DNA of 38,926 nucleotides from contig CALEWY010000149.1 in assembly GCA_937925335.1 (NCBI GenBank), forward strand, positions 1 through 38,926, given 5' to 3'. Below, one piece after another: positions 15,243-23,572 of the stretch. This DNA comes from an uncultured Acidimicrobiales bacterium (GTDB lineage Bacteria > Actinomycetota > Acidimicrobiia > Acidimicrobiales > SZUA-35). Numbering within the stretch: the first letter of the stretch is position 1; the number at the start of each line of letters is the position of its first letter. Made by a program: the position numbers and the translations under genes. Below the pieces are notes generated by a model. It did no database searches and had not been told where the DNA came from. It worked only from the letters and a program-made list of their open reading frames with translations.

Positions 15243-16270
15243 GCAGGGCAGTGAGCCAGTCGGATGCGCTGCTCGCGGAGGCGGAAGTGATTCTCGTCGT
15301 TGGGCCCGGAGGCGTTGGCAAGACCACGCTGTCGGCTTCCCTCGCTGCTCGGGCTGCTTCGGAGCACGGACGTCGAGCCCTCGTGGTGACCGTCGACCCA
15401 GCTCGTCGTCTCGCGGATGCGCTCGGCCTCGACAGTTTCGATCATGACCCGATCCTCGTGCCGGTCGGTGAGGGAGACGGTCGACTCTGGGCGCAGATGA
15501 TCGACATGGAGCAGAGCTGGGATCGCCTGGTTGAGCGCCATTCACCCGACGTCGAGACGGCCGACGCGCTGCTCTCGAACCGCCTCTATCGAACCTTGAC
15601 GCAGCGTTTCGTTCAGAGTCACGACTACATCGCTCTCGACCATCTTGTGGACCTGGCCGATCACGATGAGTTCGATCTTGTCGTGATCGACACGCCGCCA
15701 TCGGTGCATGCGCTGGACGTTCTCGATGCGCCAGAACGGATGCTCGAGTTCTTCGGAAGCAGGTTGTTGCGCTGGCTCACCGCGCCGTACCGAAGTCGAG
15801 TGGTGCGGGTGGCCGCCAAACCGTTCCTCGTCGTCGCCGAGCGGTTGCTTGGCGGACCGTTCCTCGAAGAGATAGCGGACTTCTTCTGGCTCTTCTCCAT
15901 GTTGCAGCCGGAGTTCGTCGAACGAGCACGGTCGATCGAACGGCGGCTTTCGAGCGATCGAACCAAGTACGTCGTGGTGCAGACGAGTGAATCGGGCCCA
16001 TCGGCCCAGGCTGCGTCGCTGATCGATGAACTCGCAGTCCGAGGCCACGAGCCGTCGTTGCGCCTCGTCAATCGGGTGCTCGAGCCGGCAATTCGCGAAC
16101 TCACGCTCGACGACACGCTTCCCGAAGACCTTCGGCAAGCGCTGAGCCAGGTCGTTGCCGAGGCGAGCGGGCAAGCCGCCCTCACCGATCTCGACGGAGT
16201 GCAACGAGTGCCATGGTCGAAGGCCCCGGTTGGTGACGTCGAAGGACTGATCGCACTCCTTGATGGGTGA
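15239..16270 (+). CDS. ArsA/Get3-like ATPase, subunit 2
   Basis: 343 residues. The P-loop GPGGVGKTT (22-30) has the catalytic lysine (K28) but proline 23 in place of the signature lysine of ArsA/MinD proteins. Downstream are TVDPARRLADALGL (switch I type) and VVIDTPPSVHALDVLDAPE (switch II type), and an FFGSRLLRWLTAPYR segment typical of the Rv3680 type of actinobacterial ArsA-like protein. It likely forms a heterodimer with the upstream subunit; in mycobacteria the pair is linked to tolerance of glycerol-derived and nitrosative stress (from memory). No arsenite-binding cysteine cluster is seen, so arsenite transport is unlikely. GTG start at 15239 overlaps the previous stop; a GTG at 15251 is an alternative. 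Confidence 0.85.
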   Translation: MSRAVSQSDALLAEAEVILVVGPGGVGKTTLSASLAARAASEHGRRALVVTVDPARRLADALGLDSFDHDPILVPVGEGDGRLWAQMIDMEQSWDRLVERHSPDVETADALLSNRLYRTLTQRFVQSHDYIALDHLVDLADHDEFDLVVIDTPPSVHALDVLDAPERMLEFFGSRLLRWLTAPYRSRVVRVAAKPFLVVAERLLGGPFLEEIADFFWLFSMLQPEFVERARSIERRLSSDRTKYVVVQTSESGPSAQAASLIDELAVRGHEPSLRLVNRVLEPAIRELTLDDTLPEDLRQALSQVVAEASGQAALTDLDGVQRVPWSKAPVGDVEGLIALLDG

Positions 16271-16356
16271 TACCCACCGGAGCGATGGGCCATCCGAACC
16301 AGCCGCTGGGCGAGGTGTCCGTTGTTCGTCGACGGCCCAGGTACTCAAATTGGGAC

Positions 16357-16575
16357 ATGCAGCAGCCGTGGTCAAAAGACACAAGCGCCGACGAACTCAT
16401 TGCAGCAACGTCAGCGAACCAGCATCCGTGCCCGCGTTGTGACACGAACGGATCGATCGACTTCTTCGACCTCGTTCGCGGGAACGCCACGCTCCATTGT
16501 CCGGCCTGCCCAACGGCCTGGACCATCGAGATCGAAGCGCCGATGGCACACCTCGGAGCGACTCGTCAGGGCTGA
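16357..16575 (+). CDS. Small zinc-ribbon protein
   Basis: 72 residues from the ATG at 16357; the frame is open further upstream, but the earlier residues look random. Two knuckles, HPCPRCDTNGSIDFFDL and LHCPACPTAW, give a CPxC-x(n)-CPxC zinc ribbon. No further domain is visible, and the function is unknown. It lies 86 bases after the ArsA-like pair and 28 bases before the PdtaS-type kinase on the same strand. Confidence 0.7.
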   Translation: MQQPWSKDTSADELIAATSANQHPCPRCDTNGSIDFFDLVRGNATLHCPACPTAWTIEIEAPMAHLGATRQG

Positions 16576-16591
16576 CGTCAGGCGGGGTCGG

Positions 16592-16597
16592 TAGCCT
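16592..16597 (+). promoter_or_regulatory. -10 element TAGCCT, leaderless start of the pdtaS-like gene
   Basis: TAGCCT is followed by six bases and the GTG at 16604. Confidence 0.4.
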
Positions 16598-16603
16598 CGC
16601 TTT

Positions 16604-18088
16604 GTGGCAACACTGAACGACCTCGCGCCTCGGCACACCTCGATCGACTCGAGCGGCCGGCAGCATCTTCGCCAGCTTGTTGGCTCATGGAACTTGCTGG
16701 CCGACCTGGCCTTTGCCGACCTGTTGCTTCTTGCGCCGGTCAACAAGAACCTCGGTGGTGACCGGGGGCTTCGGTTCGTTGCGCTCGGTCAGATTCGTCC
16801 GGCGACGACACAGACGCTGTACCAAGAGGATCAAGTTGGCCGCTTCCACGCCGCGGTCGATCGCCCAGCGGCGCAAGAGGCGATCGAGTCTGGCTCGATC
16901 GTGCAGATCGAAACCGAACGGGAGGATCCAAGCAATCCCGATGGACCCGTGCGGGTTGCGCTCACGGCGGTGCCGGTTCGCGTCGATGGCGAAGTGGTTG
17001 CGGTGGTCAGCTCAGAGAGCCGGATGGTCGAGGGCCGTGCCCGCAGCGAGCTGGACCGTCGCTATCTCGGTGTTGCCGATCAGATCTTCAAGATGATCGC
17101 CAGCGGGCAGTTCCCCTTTGCATCGGAGGAAGCAGACTCGGAAGTCTCACCTCGAGTGGGTGATGGTGTGCTGGTCCTCGACGCGGACGCCCGTATCACC
17201 TACACATCGCCGAACGCGGTGTCAGCGCTGCACCGCATGGGATTCCATGCCAATGCAACCGGACGCCACCTCGATGACATCGGCTTCCAGCTCGACGCCG
17301 TTCGGACAGCCTTTCGTTTGCGGGTGCCGATCGCGGATGAGATCGAACGAGGCACGTCGGTCACGATCATGGTGCGACTGCTGCCATTGCTCGACGGAGC
17401 AGAGATCAACGGAGCGATTGCGCTGCTTCGAGATGTGTCCGACCTTCGAAGCCAAGAGCGGCTGCTCGTTTCGATGGACGCCACGATCCGCGAGATCCAT
17501 CACCGGGTGAAAAACAACCTGCAGACGGTTTCATCGCTGCTTCGTATGCAGGGCCGGCGGGTGGAGAACGCTGAAGCCAAAGACGCGATCGATGAATCGG
17601 TTCGCCGAATTCGATCGATCGCACTCGTCCACGAAATCCTCGCTCAAGAGGGCGGCGACGATGTCGAGTTCGGCGAGATCGCCCGTCCGATCGTGAGGAT
17701 GGTCGACGAAGGGCTGGTCGCAGCAGACATGCCGATCGACTTTCGCGTCGTGGGGGAGGGGCCGGTCATGGCCGCAACGACCGCAAGCTCGGTGGCCGTT
17801 GTGTTGACCGAACTCCTGCAGAACGCGGTCGAGCATGGGTATCCGCGCGGCTCGGAGGGCGGACAGATCACCGTTGAGCTGGTCAGCACGCCGACCGGTG
17901 TTGTCGTGCGCGTGCACGACGATGGAGCTGGCCTGCCAGACGACTTCGATCTGGCGAACTCAGAAGGGCTCGGCCTGACGATCGCGCGAACGCTCGCGTC
18001 TGGTGAACTCGGTGGCGAGTTGAAGTTGCGGCCCGCGAGTGATGGCGGGACCGTTGCCGAACTCGAAGTTGCCTTCGAGCGCGAGTAG
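16604..18088 (+). CDS. pdtaS: PdtaS-type soluble sensor histidine kinase
   Basis: 494 residues with no membrane helices. The N-terminal GAF-like domain (about 1-155) and a PAS domain (about 170-285; DGVLVLDADARITYTSPNAV) precede a HisKA_2 domain with EIHHRVKNNLQTVSSLLRMQ (H299/H300 the phospho-acceptor region). The HATPase domain follows (about 385-490), with LLQNAVEHGYPRGSE (N box) and VHDDGAGLPDDF (G1). This matches PdtaS, the cytosolic kinase that phosphorylates the ANTAR antiterminator PdtaR. No pdtaR is in the window. It converges on whiB, as pdtaS and whiB1 do in mycobacteria, with 5 bases between the stops. GTG start at 16604. Confidence 0.92.
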   Translation: MATLNDLAPRHTSIDSSGRQHLRQLVGSWNLLADLAFADLLLLAPVNKNLGGDRGLRFVALGQIRPATTQTLYQEDQVGRFHAAVDRPAAQEAIESGSIVQIETEREDPSNPDGPVRVALTAVPVRVDGEVVAVVSSESRMVEGRARSELDRRYLGVADQIFKMIASGQFPFASEEADSEVSPRVGDGVLVLDADARITYTSPNAVSALHRMGFHANATGRHLDDIGFQLDAVRTAFRLRVPIADEIERGTSVTIMVRLLPLLDGAEINGAIALLRDVSDLRSQERLLVSMDATIREIHHRVKNNLQTVSSLLRMQGRRVENAEAKDAIDESVRRIRSIALVHEILAQEGGDDVEFGEIARPIVRMVDEGLVAADMPIDFRVVGEGPVMAATTASSVAVVLTELLQNAVEHGYPRGSEGGQITVELVSTPTGVVVRVHDDGAGLPDDFDLANSEGLGLTIARTLASGELGGELKLRPASDGGTVAELEVAFERE

Positions 18089-18093
18089 CTCGA

Positions 18094-18480
18094 TTACAGC
18101 TGGCTGCGGCGTCGAGCGAGGTAGGTGCGACGCAGCTGGCGGCGCTCTTCCTCAGAGGTGCCACCCCAAACGCCGGAGTCTTGGTTGGCTCGCAAAGCGA
18201 ACTCCAAACACTCGAGCTGGGCGGCGCACCCCATGCAGACGGCCTTGGCTTCGTCGATCTGCTGGATGGCCTGACCGGTCGTCCCAATGGGGAAGAACAA
18301 GTCCGGGTCGGTATCTCGACACGAGGCGACGTCGCGCCAACTCGTATCGATCGGCAGGTCTGGCCTGTCGGCCACCTTGCGCGCAACCCTGTCGAACATC
18401 GAGGGTTGATCGAGCAGGCCTTGGGTCTGCGGGCGAATGTGATCCGTTGGTCGGGTATCCCGAGCCTCGGCGATCGTCAT
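18094..18480 (-). CDS. whiB: WhiB-family Fe-S transcriptional regulator (WhiB1/WblE type)
   Basis: 128 residues. Four cysteines (54, 82, 85, 91) give the C-x27-C-x2-C-x5-C cluster-binding pattern, followed by GVWGG (103-107) and a basic tail. Sequence around CRDTDPDLFFPIG and SGVWGGTSEEERRQL is closest to WhiB1/WblE, which bind the sigma-70 region 4 and regulate transcription through a 4Fe-4S cluster that reacts with NO. The N-terminal 45 residues are extra compared with the shortest family members; a Met at 28 is an alternative start. A strong ribosome-binding site GGAGG (18488-18492) lies 7 bases before the ATG, and TTGACC about 64 bases upstream is a possible -35. Confidence 0.93.
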   Translation of the reverse strand: MTIAEARDTRPTDHIRPQTQGLLDQPSMFDRVARKVADRPDLPIDTSWRDVASCRDTDPDLFFPIGTTGQAIQQIDEAKAVCMGCAAQLECLEFALRANQDSGVWGGTSEEERRQLRRTYLARRRSQL

Positions 18481-18577
18481 CTACTGTCCTCCCAAACAGT
18501 CGAAACGTGCGCTTGCTATGCACCTGTGGTGCGCTGGTCAACGTAGCGTTTACTTTGAAGCACGTAAAGGTTTTGTT

Positions 18578-19306
18578 GTGACCCTGGACACAGAAATCGC
18601 GAAAACCCTGGTCGTCGCCCATCGCGGGGCGTCGGTTGCGGCAGTCGAAAACACCCTCGAGGCGTTCACGACGGCCGAACGGATGGGTGCGTATGGCAGT
18701 GAACTCGACATTCGCCGCTCGGCGGATGGCGCGCTCGTGGTGCATCACGATGCGCACCTGGCCGACGGTCGGTTGATCGCCGACATCGCGGCGTCCGAGC
18801 TTCCCGAACATGTCCCGCTGCTCGCCGATGTCTTTGCCGCCATCCCGACACAGTTCGTGAATGTCGAGATCAAGAACCACGACGACGAACCCGATTTTGA
18901 CCCTGATCAAGACATTGCTCGAGCGGTGGTTGAAGAGATCCGTCGTTGCGAGGCGATCGAGCGCGTGCTGGTGTCGTCGTTCGATTTCGCAACCGTCCTT
19001 GCGGTGCGTGAGGCCGACGCAGGAATCTCAACCGGGTCGTTGTTCTGGGTTGATGACCAAGCGCTCGTCGAACGCCGTAGTGATCCAATGGCCGAGATCG
19101 CTCGGGCCGCCGAGCACGGTGTTCGAGCAATCCACCCGCACAACCCGGTGGTCGACGCTGCGTTCGTCGAGGCGGCTCGTGATTCCGGCCTCGACATTCA
19201 CGTGTGGACGGTCGACCCCATCGACCGAATCCTCGAGTTAGCGGAGCTCGGCGTCACGAGTGTCATCACGAATACGCCCGACCTCGCAATAGCGGCGCTC
19301 AGTTAG
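18578..19306 (+). CDS. Glycerophosphodiester phosphodiesterase
   Basis: 242 residues from the GTG at 18578, which has AAAGG 8 bases upstream; a longer frame from 18518 adds non-conserved residues. The motifs are AHRGAS with catalytic H15/R16, ENTLEAF (E24), and GSELDIRRSADGALVVHHD with the metal-binding and catalytic residues, then VEIKNH and the C-terminal HVWTVD. It hydrolyses glycerophosphodiesters to glycerol-3-phosphate and an alcohol. No signal peptide is visible, so it is cytoplasmic. It is divergent from whiB and overlaps the convergent lipid kinase by 8 bases at the stops. Confidence 0.93.
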   Translation: MTLDTEIAKTLVVAHRGASVAAVENTLEAFTTAERMGAYGSELDIRRSADGALVVHHDAHLADGRLIADIAASELPEHVPLLADVFAAIPTQFVNVEIKNHDDEPDFDPDQDIARAVVEEIRRCEAIERVLVSSFDFATVLAVREADAGISTGSLFWVDDQALVERRSDPMAEIARAAEHGVRAIHPHNPVVDAAFVEAARDSGLDIHVWTVDPIDRILELAELGVTSVITNTPDLAIAALS

Positions 19307-20234
19307 CAGGGACAACGAACGTCACAGCCTCGGGCCGGTGGGAGAGGCGGAGCTCGGTGACGGGGTCAACCGGCTCGCCGTCGAGCTGGTAGGGGAACGG
19401 GTTTGGTGAGGTGATCGTGATCCCCTCGACATCGACCCAATGGTGTTGCCCGCCGGTGTTTGCGAGGCCGGTCTCTGATCCGAACGCCGCCTTCATCGCC
19501 GGTACGACGTCACTGAGTGCCATCGAGTCGAGAGCGACGACCGACAGGGCCGTGGTGAGCGACACCTCGGGGGCGAGATCGAGCGGTCGGTTCCCGAGAA
19601 ACGTGTAGGGGTTGACGTTCATGGCCACGGCCATCTGCACCGGGCCGGCCGTTCGGCCATCGTCAGCGGTCATCGTGAGCTCGAGGTGGCGTCGCTCGGG
19701 CGAACCCCACGTGCGAATGGCGCTCGCGATGAACCATGGGTGGCCTGCCAAACGCTTGAGTGGGCTCCGAGCCTCGACTCGATGGACGACGGCAGCGTCG
19801 AACCCGGCGCCAACGTGAAACACGAAGGCTCGGTCGTTCGCCATGCCGAGGCTGCCCTTCGTGAAACCCCCGCCTTGATCGAGGGTCCGCAACAGCACGT
19901 CGGTGGCCTCGACGAGGTCGTTCGGGTAACCGATCGCCCGAGCGAAAACGTTGGTCGATCCGCCGGGTAGAGGAGCCAGGCCACACTCGGTCCCCATCAA
20001 TCCGTTGACGGCCTCGTTCACCGTGCCGTCACCGCCGACGGTGAGCACGACGTCGGCGCCCTCCTTCATCGCTCGATGAGCGAGCCTGGTGGCGTGGTGC
20101 TGGCGGGTGGTCTCGTGCACGGTGAGGTCGTGGCGATCGGCAAGCTTCTTCTGGGCGACGACCAAACCTCGACGGGTGACCGACGATGCTTTGGGATTGA
20201 CGATCATCGTGAGCTTCAAACGGTTGGACGGCAC
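19299..20234 (-). CDS. Diacylglycerol/lipid kinase-family protein
   Basis: 311 residues. VLTVGGDGTVNEAVNGLMGT (GGDGT nucleotide-binding motif), PLPGGSTNVFARAIGYP and FVFHVGAGFDAAVV are the classic DagK catalytic-domain motifs. It should phosphorylate diacylglycerol or a related lipid or sphingoid alcohol, in the cytoplasm or at the membrane. GTG start at 20234 with the strong -10 hexamer TATGAT eight bases upstream. It is divergent from etfB with 75 bases between the starts. A DAG-kinase-like gene also sits near whiB1 in mycobacteria (Rv3218, from memory). Confidence 0.92.
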   Translation of the reverse strand: MPSNRLKLTMIVNPKASSVTRRGLVVAQKKLADRHDLTVHETTRQHHATRLAHRAMKEGADVVLTVGGDGTVNEAVNGLMGTECGLAPLPGGSTNVFARAIGYPNDLVEATDVLLRTLDQGGGFTKGSLGMANDRAFVFHVGAGFDAAVVHRVEARSPLKRLAGHPWFIASAIRTWGSPERRHLELTMTADDGRTAGPVQMAVAMNVNPYTFLGNRPLDLAPEVSLTTALSVVALDSMALSDVVPAMKAAFGSETGLANTGGQHHWVDVEGITITSPNPFPYQLDGEPVDPVTELRLSHRPEAVTFVVPAN

Positions 20235-20242
20235 AGCCGAGG

Positions 20243-20248
20243 ATCATA
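20243..20248 (-). promoter_or_regulatory. -10 element TATGAT of the lipid kinase gene
   Basis: TATGAT on the minus strand, one mismatch from TATAAT, lies eight bases before the GTG at 20234. No good -35. Confidence 0.45.
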
Positions 20249-20272
20249 GGCCCCTGGGAAAATCCGCCCGAG

Positions 20273-20288
20273 TTGACCGCCCGGTCAA
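20273..20288. promoter_or_regulatory. Palindromic operator before etfB
   Basis: TTGACCG-CC-CGGTCAA has perfect 7-bp arms and fits TetR-family operators in size and symmetry. It starts with TTGACC, a possible -35 for etfB (spacer 19 to TACGCT), and lies between the divergent etfB and lipid kinase promoters. A repressor bound here would cover the etfB -35 region. No regulator gene is adjacent. Confidence 0.5.
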
Positions 20289-20297
20289 GTGACGCCC

Positions 20298-20303
20298 TAC
20301 GCT
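20298..20303 (+). promoter_or_regulatory. -10 element TACGCT, leaderless start of etfB
   Basis: TACGCT is followed by six bases and the ATG at 20310, so transcription should begin at the start codon. Confidence 0.45.
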
Positions 20304-20309
20304 GGGAAC

Positions 20310-21089
20310 ATGAAGGTCGTTGTCTGCGTAAAACAGATCCCCGATCCGGCTGACCCCGGGGCACTTGACCCCGAGACCCGGACCTTGAAGCGGGACGTCA
20401 AACTCATCCTCGACGAGTCCGACAGCTACGGCGTCGAAATGGCTCTCCAACTCGTCGACGCTGCTGGTGAAGGCGAGGTGACTCTCGTCTCGATGGCTCC
20501 AAACAATGAGCGCTCTGGTTTGGCCACAGCGCTTGCCATGGGTGCGGCCTCGGCCACGCTCGTGAGTGATCCCGAGCTCATTGGTTCCGATGCGCTCACC
20601 ACGGCGAAGATCCTCGCTGCGGCGATCAAGGACCAGTCGCCCGATCTCGTCATCGCTGGCTCCGAGAGCTCCGATGGCTACACCGGCACCGTCCCAGAGC
20701 AGATCGCTGCCGTGCTCGACCTCCCGTCGGTCACCGCCACGAAGGAGATCGAGGTCGACGGCTCGTCGATCAAGGTCAAGCGTCAGACCGATGCTGGCTA
20801 CGACTCCGTCGAGTGCTCACTTCCCGCCGTGATCAGCGTGACCGCTGGTGTGGTCGAGCCTCGTTACCCCTCGTTCAAGGGGATCATGGCCGCCAAGTCC
20901 AAGCCCGTCGATGAAAAGACTGCAGCCGATCTCGGCTTCGGTGCTGATCAAGTTGGCTGGGATGGCTCAGGCCAGGAGATCGTCGATGTGACCGAAGCTC
21001 CCCAGCGCGAGGCCGGCGAAGTCATCGAAGACGATGGCGAAGCACACCTCAAGATCGTTGAGTTCCTCGAAAACCTGAAGGTGATTTGA
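20310..21089 (+). CDS. etfB: Electron transfer flavoprotein beta subunit
   Basis: 259 residues from the ATG at 20310. MKVVVCVKQIPDPADPG, DESDSYGVEMALQLVD, AGSESSDGYTGTVPEQIAAV and the AMP-binding region match EtfB. With EtfA it forms the soluble FAD carrier that takes electrons from acyl-CoA and other dehydrogenases to the respiratory chain. The gene is followed 2 bases after its stop by etfA. A palindrome and leaderless promoter lie immediately upstream. Its neighbours do not include the dehydrogenases it serves. Confidence 0.95.
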   Translation: MKVVVCVKQIPDPADPGALDPETRTLKRDVKLILDESDSYGVEMALQLVDAAGEGEVTLVSMAPNNERSGLATALAMGAASATLVSDPELIGSDALTTAKILAAAIKDQSPDLVIAGSESSDGYTGTVPEQIAAVLDLPSVTATKEIEVDGSSIKVKRQTDAGYDSVECSLPAVISVTAGVVEPRYPSFKGIMAAKSKPVDEKTAADLGFGADQVGWDGSGQEIVDVTEAPQREAGEVIEDDGEAHLKIVEFLENLKVI

Positions 21090-21091
21090 TT

Positions 21092-22063
21092 ATGACTCTC
21101 GACACGATTTGGGTCTTTGCCGAAGCAACCGACGGCGAACTCTCCACCAACACGCTCGAACTGCTCACCAAGGCTCGTGACCTGGCCGACACCGTCGCAT
21201 GTGTCTATGCCGGCGATGACGCCGATGACATCGCAGAGGCCGCTGGCGCTCACGGTGCTGAAACCGTCTACGCCACCGGCGATCTCGACGGCGCCCTCGT
21301 TGGTGTCCCCGTCGCCGCTGCGATCGCTGCTGCGGTCGAGGCTGGTGATGGCCCCGACGCCATCTTGGCTGCCACCACCTACGACGGCCGCGACGTGGCC
21401 GCTCGCCTGTCGGTGAAGCTCGACCGCACGGTCGTGACCAACTGCACCGACGTTGAGGTCGACGGCGACACCCTGGTCGGCACCGAGCCGATCTTCGGTG
21501 GCGCAACCGACATCAAGACCAAGTTCACCGGTGAAGGGCCCTACATCGTCCTCCTTCGCCCGAAGTCGTTTGCGGCTGAGGAATCCGGTGGCGGCGAAGC
21601 CGACGTTGAAGACCTCGACGTTCCCGACCTCGGCAGCGCCGGTGGCGCGACCGTCACCGATCGTTTCGTCGAAGAGTCCGAGGGCCCGAAGCTCGACGAG
21701 GCAGATCTTGTCGTGTCCGGTGGCCGTGGACTCGGTGAAGCCGAGAGCTTCAGCCTCGTCGCTGATCTCGCCGGCAAGCTCGGTGGTGCCGCAGGCGCTT
21801 CACGAGCCATCGTCGACGCTGGCTGGGTTCCTTACTCCCAGCAGGTCGGACAGACCGGCAAGGTCGTCAAGCCGAACGTCTACATCGCTGCTGGCATCTC
21901 CGGTGCCACCCAGCACCTCGTCGGCATGAAGGGCTCCAAGCACATCATTGCGATCAACAAGGACGCAGAGGCGCCGATCTTCGGTGTCGCTGATCTTGGC
22001 ATCGTCGGTGACGTGCACAAGGTGATGCCCGCCCTCATGGAGGCACTCGCCGCTCGCGACTGA
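21092..22063 (+). CDS. etfA: Electron transfer flavoprotein alpha subunit
   Basis: 323 residues from the ATG at 21092 (the frame is open for two codons more). The C-terminal FAD domain shows [35 protein letters not shown] and [20 protein letters not shown], all diagnostic. The N-terminal domain pairs with EtfB. The two genes form a clear operon ended by the terminator at 22109-22162. Confidence 0.96.
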   Translation: MTLDTIWVFAEATDGELSTNTLELLTKARDLADTVACVYAGDDADDIAEAAGAHGAETVYATGDLDGALVGVPVAAAIAAAVEAGDGPDAILAATTYDGRDVAARLSVKLDRTVVTNCTDVEVDGDTLVGTEPIFGGATDIKTKFTGEGPYIVLLRPKSFAAEESGGGEADVEDLDVPDLGSAGGATVTDRFVEESEGPKLDEADLVVSGGRGLGEAESFSLVADLAGKLGGAAGASRAIVDAGWVPYSQQVGQTGKVVKPNVYIAAGISGATQHLVGMKGSKHIIAINKDAEAPIFGVADLGIVGDVHKVMPALMEALAARD

Positions 22064-22108
22064 GATTCCTTCCGGGGGTCAATCACGGCCACGGAGGCCC
22101 AGCTTTGT

Positions 22109-22162
22109 TTCTGGCACCAGTTCGTTCACTTCGGTGGATTGGCTGGTGCCAGAAGTGTTTTT
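22109..22162 (+). terminator. Intrinsic terminator of etfBA
   Basis: A perfect 12-bp inverted repeat (TTCTGGCACCAG at 22109-22120 and CTGGTGCCAGAA at 22143-22154) with a 22-nt loop is followed by GTGTTTTT, giving a five-T run. It lies 46 bases after the etfA stop and before the M20 peptidase promoter. Confidence 0.8.
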
Positions 22163-22171
22163 GGCGTGCGG

Positions 22172-22177
22172 TAGGGT
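22172..22177 (+). promoter_or_regulatory. -10 element TAGGGT, leaderless start of the M20 peptidase gene
   Basis: TAGGGT is followed by six bases and the ATG at 22184, just after the etf terminator. Confidence 0.45.
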
Positions 22178-22183
22178 CGGCGC

Positions 22184-23572
22184 ATGAGCAGCACCGACCC
22201 CGCCACGATCGATCGACTCACCGGGGAAACGGTCGAGCTGTTGCAAGCGATGATTCGAAACCAGTGTGTCAACGACGGCACGCCGGAGTCGGGCAACGAG
22301 ATCGTCTCGGCAACGCTGCTTCAGAACGAACTCGACGTCGCTGGTGTTGAACATCAGCTCTTCGAACCAACACCCGGTCGTTCGTCGCTGATCTCGCGCC
22401 TTCCCGGCACCGACCCCGATGCGCCGAAACTCTGCCTGATGGGCCACACAGACGTCGTACCCGTCTCGCCCGATGGCTGGGACCGCGACCCATTTGGCGG
22501 CGAGCTGGTCGGTGATCCAAACGATGGCAGCGCCGAGGTTTGGGGCCGTGGTGCGGTCGACATGTTGAACCTCACGTCGTCGATGGCCGTGGCTTTCCGA
22601 CACCTCGCCAAGGAGGCGGCTGGTCCGTCGAAGACGCGCTATCCCGGCGACATCATTTACTTCGCCGTTGCCGACGAAGAGGCCGGAGGAGCACACGGCG
22701 CCGAGGTCTTGATCGAGGAGCAGTGGGAACACTTGGAGTGTGACTACGTGCTGACCGAGTTCGGCGGCATGGCCTACAACACCGACGCTGGCCGCACGCT
22801 GCTCGTCACGACCGCCGAAAAGGGGATTGGCTGGCGGCGTCTACGCGTGAAGGGCAAGCCGGGCCACGGCTCGGCCCCGCTCGGGGCTGACAATGCGCTG
22901 ATCAAAGCGGCCGAGGTGGTGCGGCGCCTCGCCGAGTATCGCCCGGCGGCCAAACTGGACGAGCTGTGGGGAGCGAAGATCGCTGCCCTCGGCCTGCCGG
23001 AGGATCTGCATCGACGGCTTCTCGATCCGTCAGCGGTGATGGAGGCCATCAACGAACTGCCGAAGGGGCTGCGAGCCAACGCTCACTCGTGCTCCCACAC
23101 CACGTTCAGTCCGAACGTCATCCACGGCGGCATGAAGACCAACATCATCCCCGACATCGTCGATGTCGAAGTCGACATTCGCACCGTTCCTGGCGAAACG
23201 ACCGCCGAGGTGATGGAGCATCTTCGCAATGCGCTCGGTGACCTCATCGAACACGTCGAGATCGAGATCCTTCAGGAAAGCGTGGCGACGGCCTCACCAA
23301 CCGGTGGCCCGCTGTGGGATTCGCTGCGAGATTCGATGCACGTCGCCTACCCCGAGGCTGCGGTGATCCCGAGCCTCGTCACCGGCGGAACCGACAGCCG
23401 CTTCTTCCGTGAGAAGGGAGCCGTCGCCTACGGCGCCGGGCTACTGAGCGCCGAGATCGACTTTGGTGAGTTTTTCCGCCGCTTCCACGGCCACAACGAA
23501 CGGATCGACGTCAACTCGCTCAGGCTGACAACCCAGCTCTGGCTCGACGTGGTCAACCGACTCTGGGCCTGA
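22184..23572 (+). CDS. M20-family metallopeptidase/deacylase
   Basis: 462 residues. Metal-binding and catalytic motifs of the M20 family are visible: GHTDVVPVSPDGWDRDPF, WGRGAVDMLN and ADEEAGGAHGAE, with a dimerisation domain in between (about 205-355; KGKPGHGSAP) and a final GTDSRFF and HGHNERI. The family cleaves N-acyl amino acids, dipeptides or carbamoyl compounds with two zinc ions. The exact substrate is not readable; the length is typical of the larger dipeptidase-like members. The last 132 bases overlap the convergent Hsp70-like gene; this side's C terminus looks like a normal M20 end. Confidence 0.93.
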   Translation: MSSTDPATIDRLTGETVELLQAMIRNQCVNDGTPESGNEIVSATLLQNELDVAGVEHQLFEPTPGRSSLISRLPGTDPDAPKLCLMGHTDVVPVSPDGWDRDPFGGELVGDPNDGSAEVWGRGAVDMLNLTSSMAVAFRHLAKEAAGPSKTRYPGDIIYFAVADEEAGGAHGAEVLIEEQWEHLECDYVLTEFGGMAYNTDAGRTLLVTTAEKGIGWRRLRVKGKPGHGSAPLGADNALIKAAEVVRRLAEYRPAAKLDELWGAKIAALGLPEDLHRRLLDPSAVMEAINELPKGLRANAHSCSHTTFSPNVIHGGMKTNIIPDIVDVEVDIRTVPGETTAEVMEHLRNALGDLIEHVEIEILQESVATASPTGGPLWDSLRDSMHVAYPEAAVIPSLVTGGTDSRFFREKGAVAYGAGLLSAEIDFGEFFRRFHGHNERIDVNSLRLTTQLWLDVVNRLWA

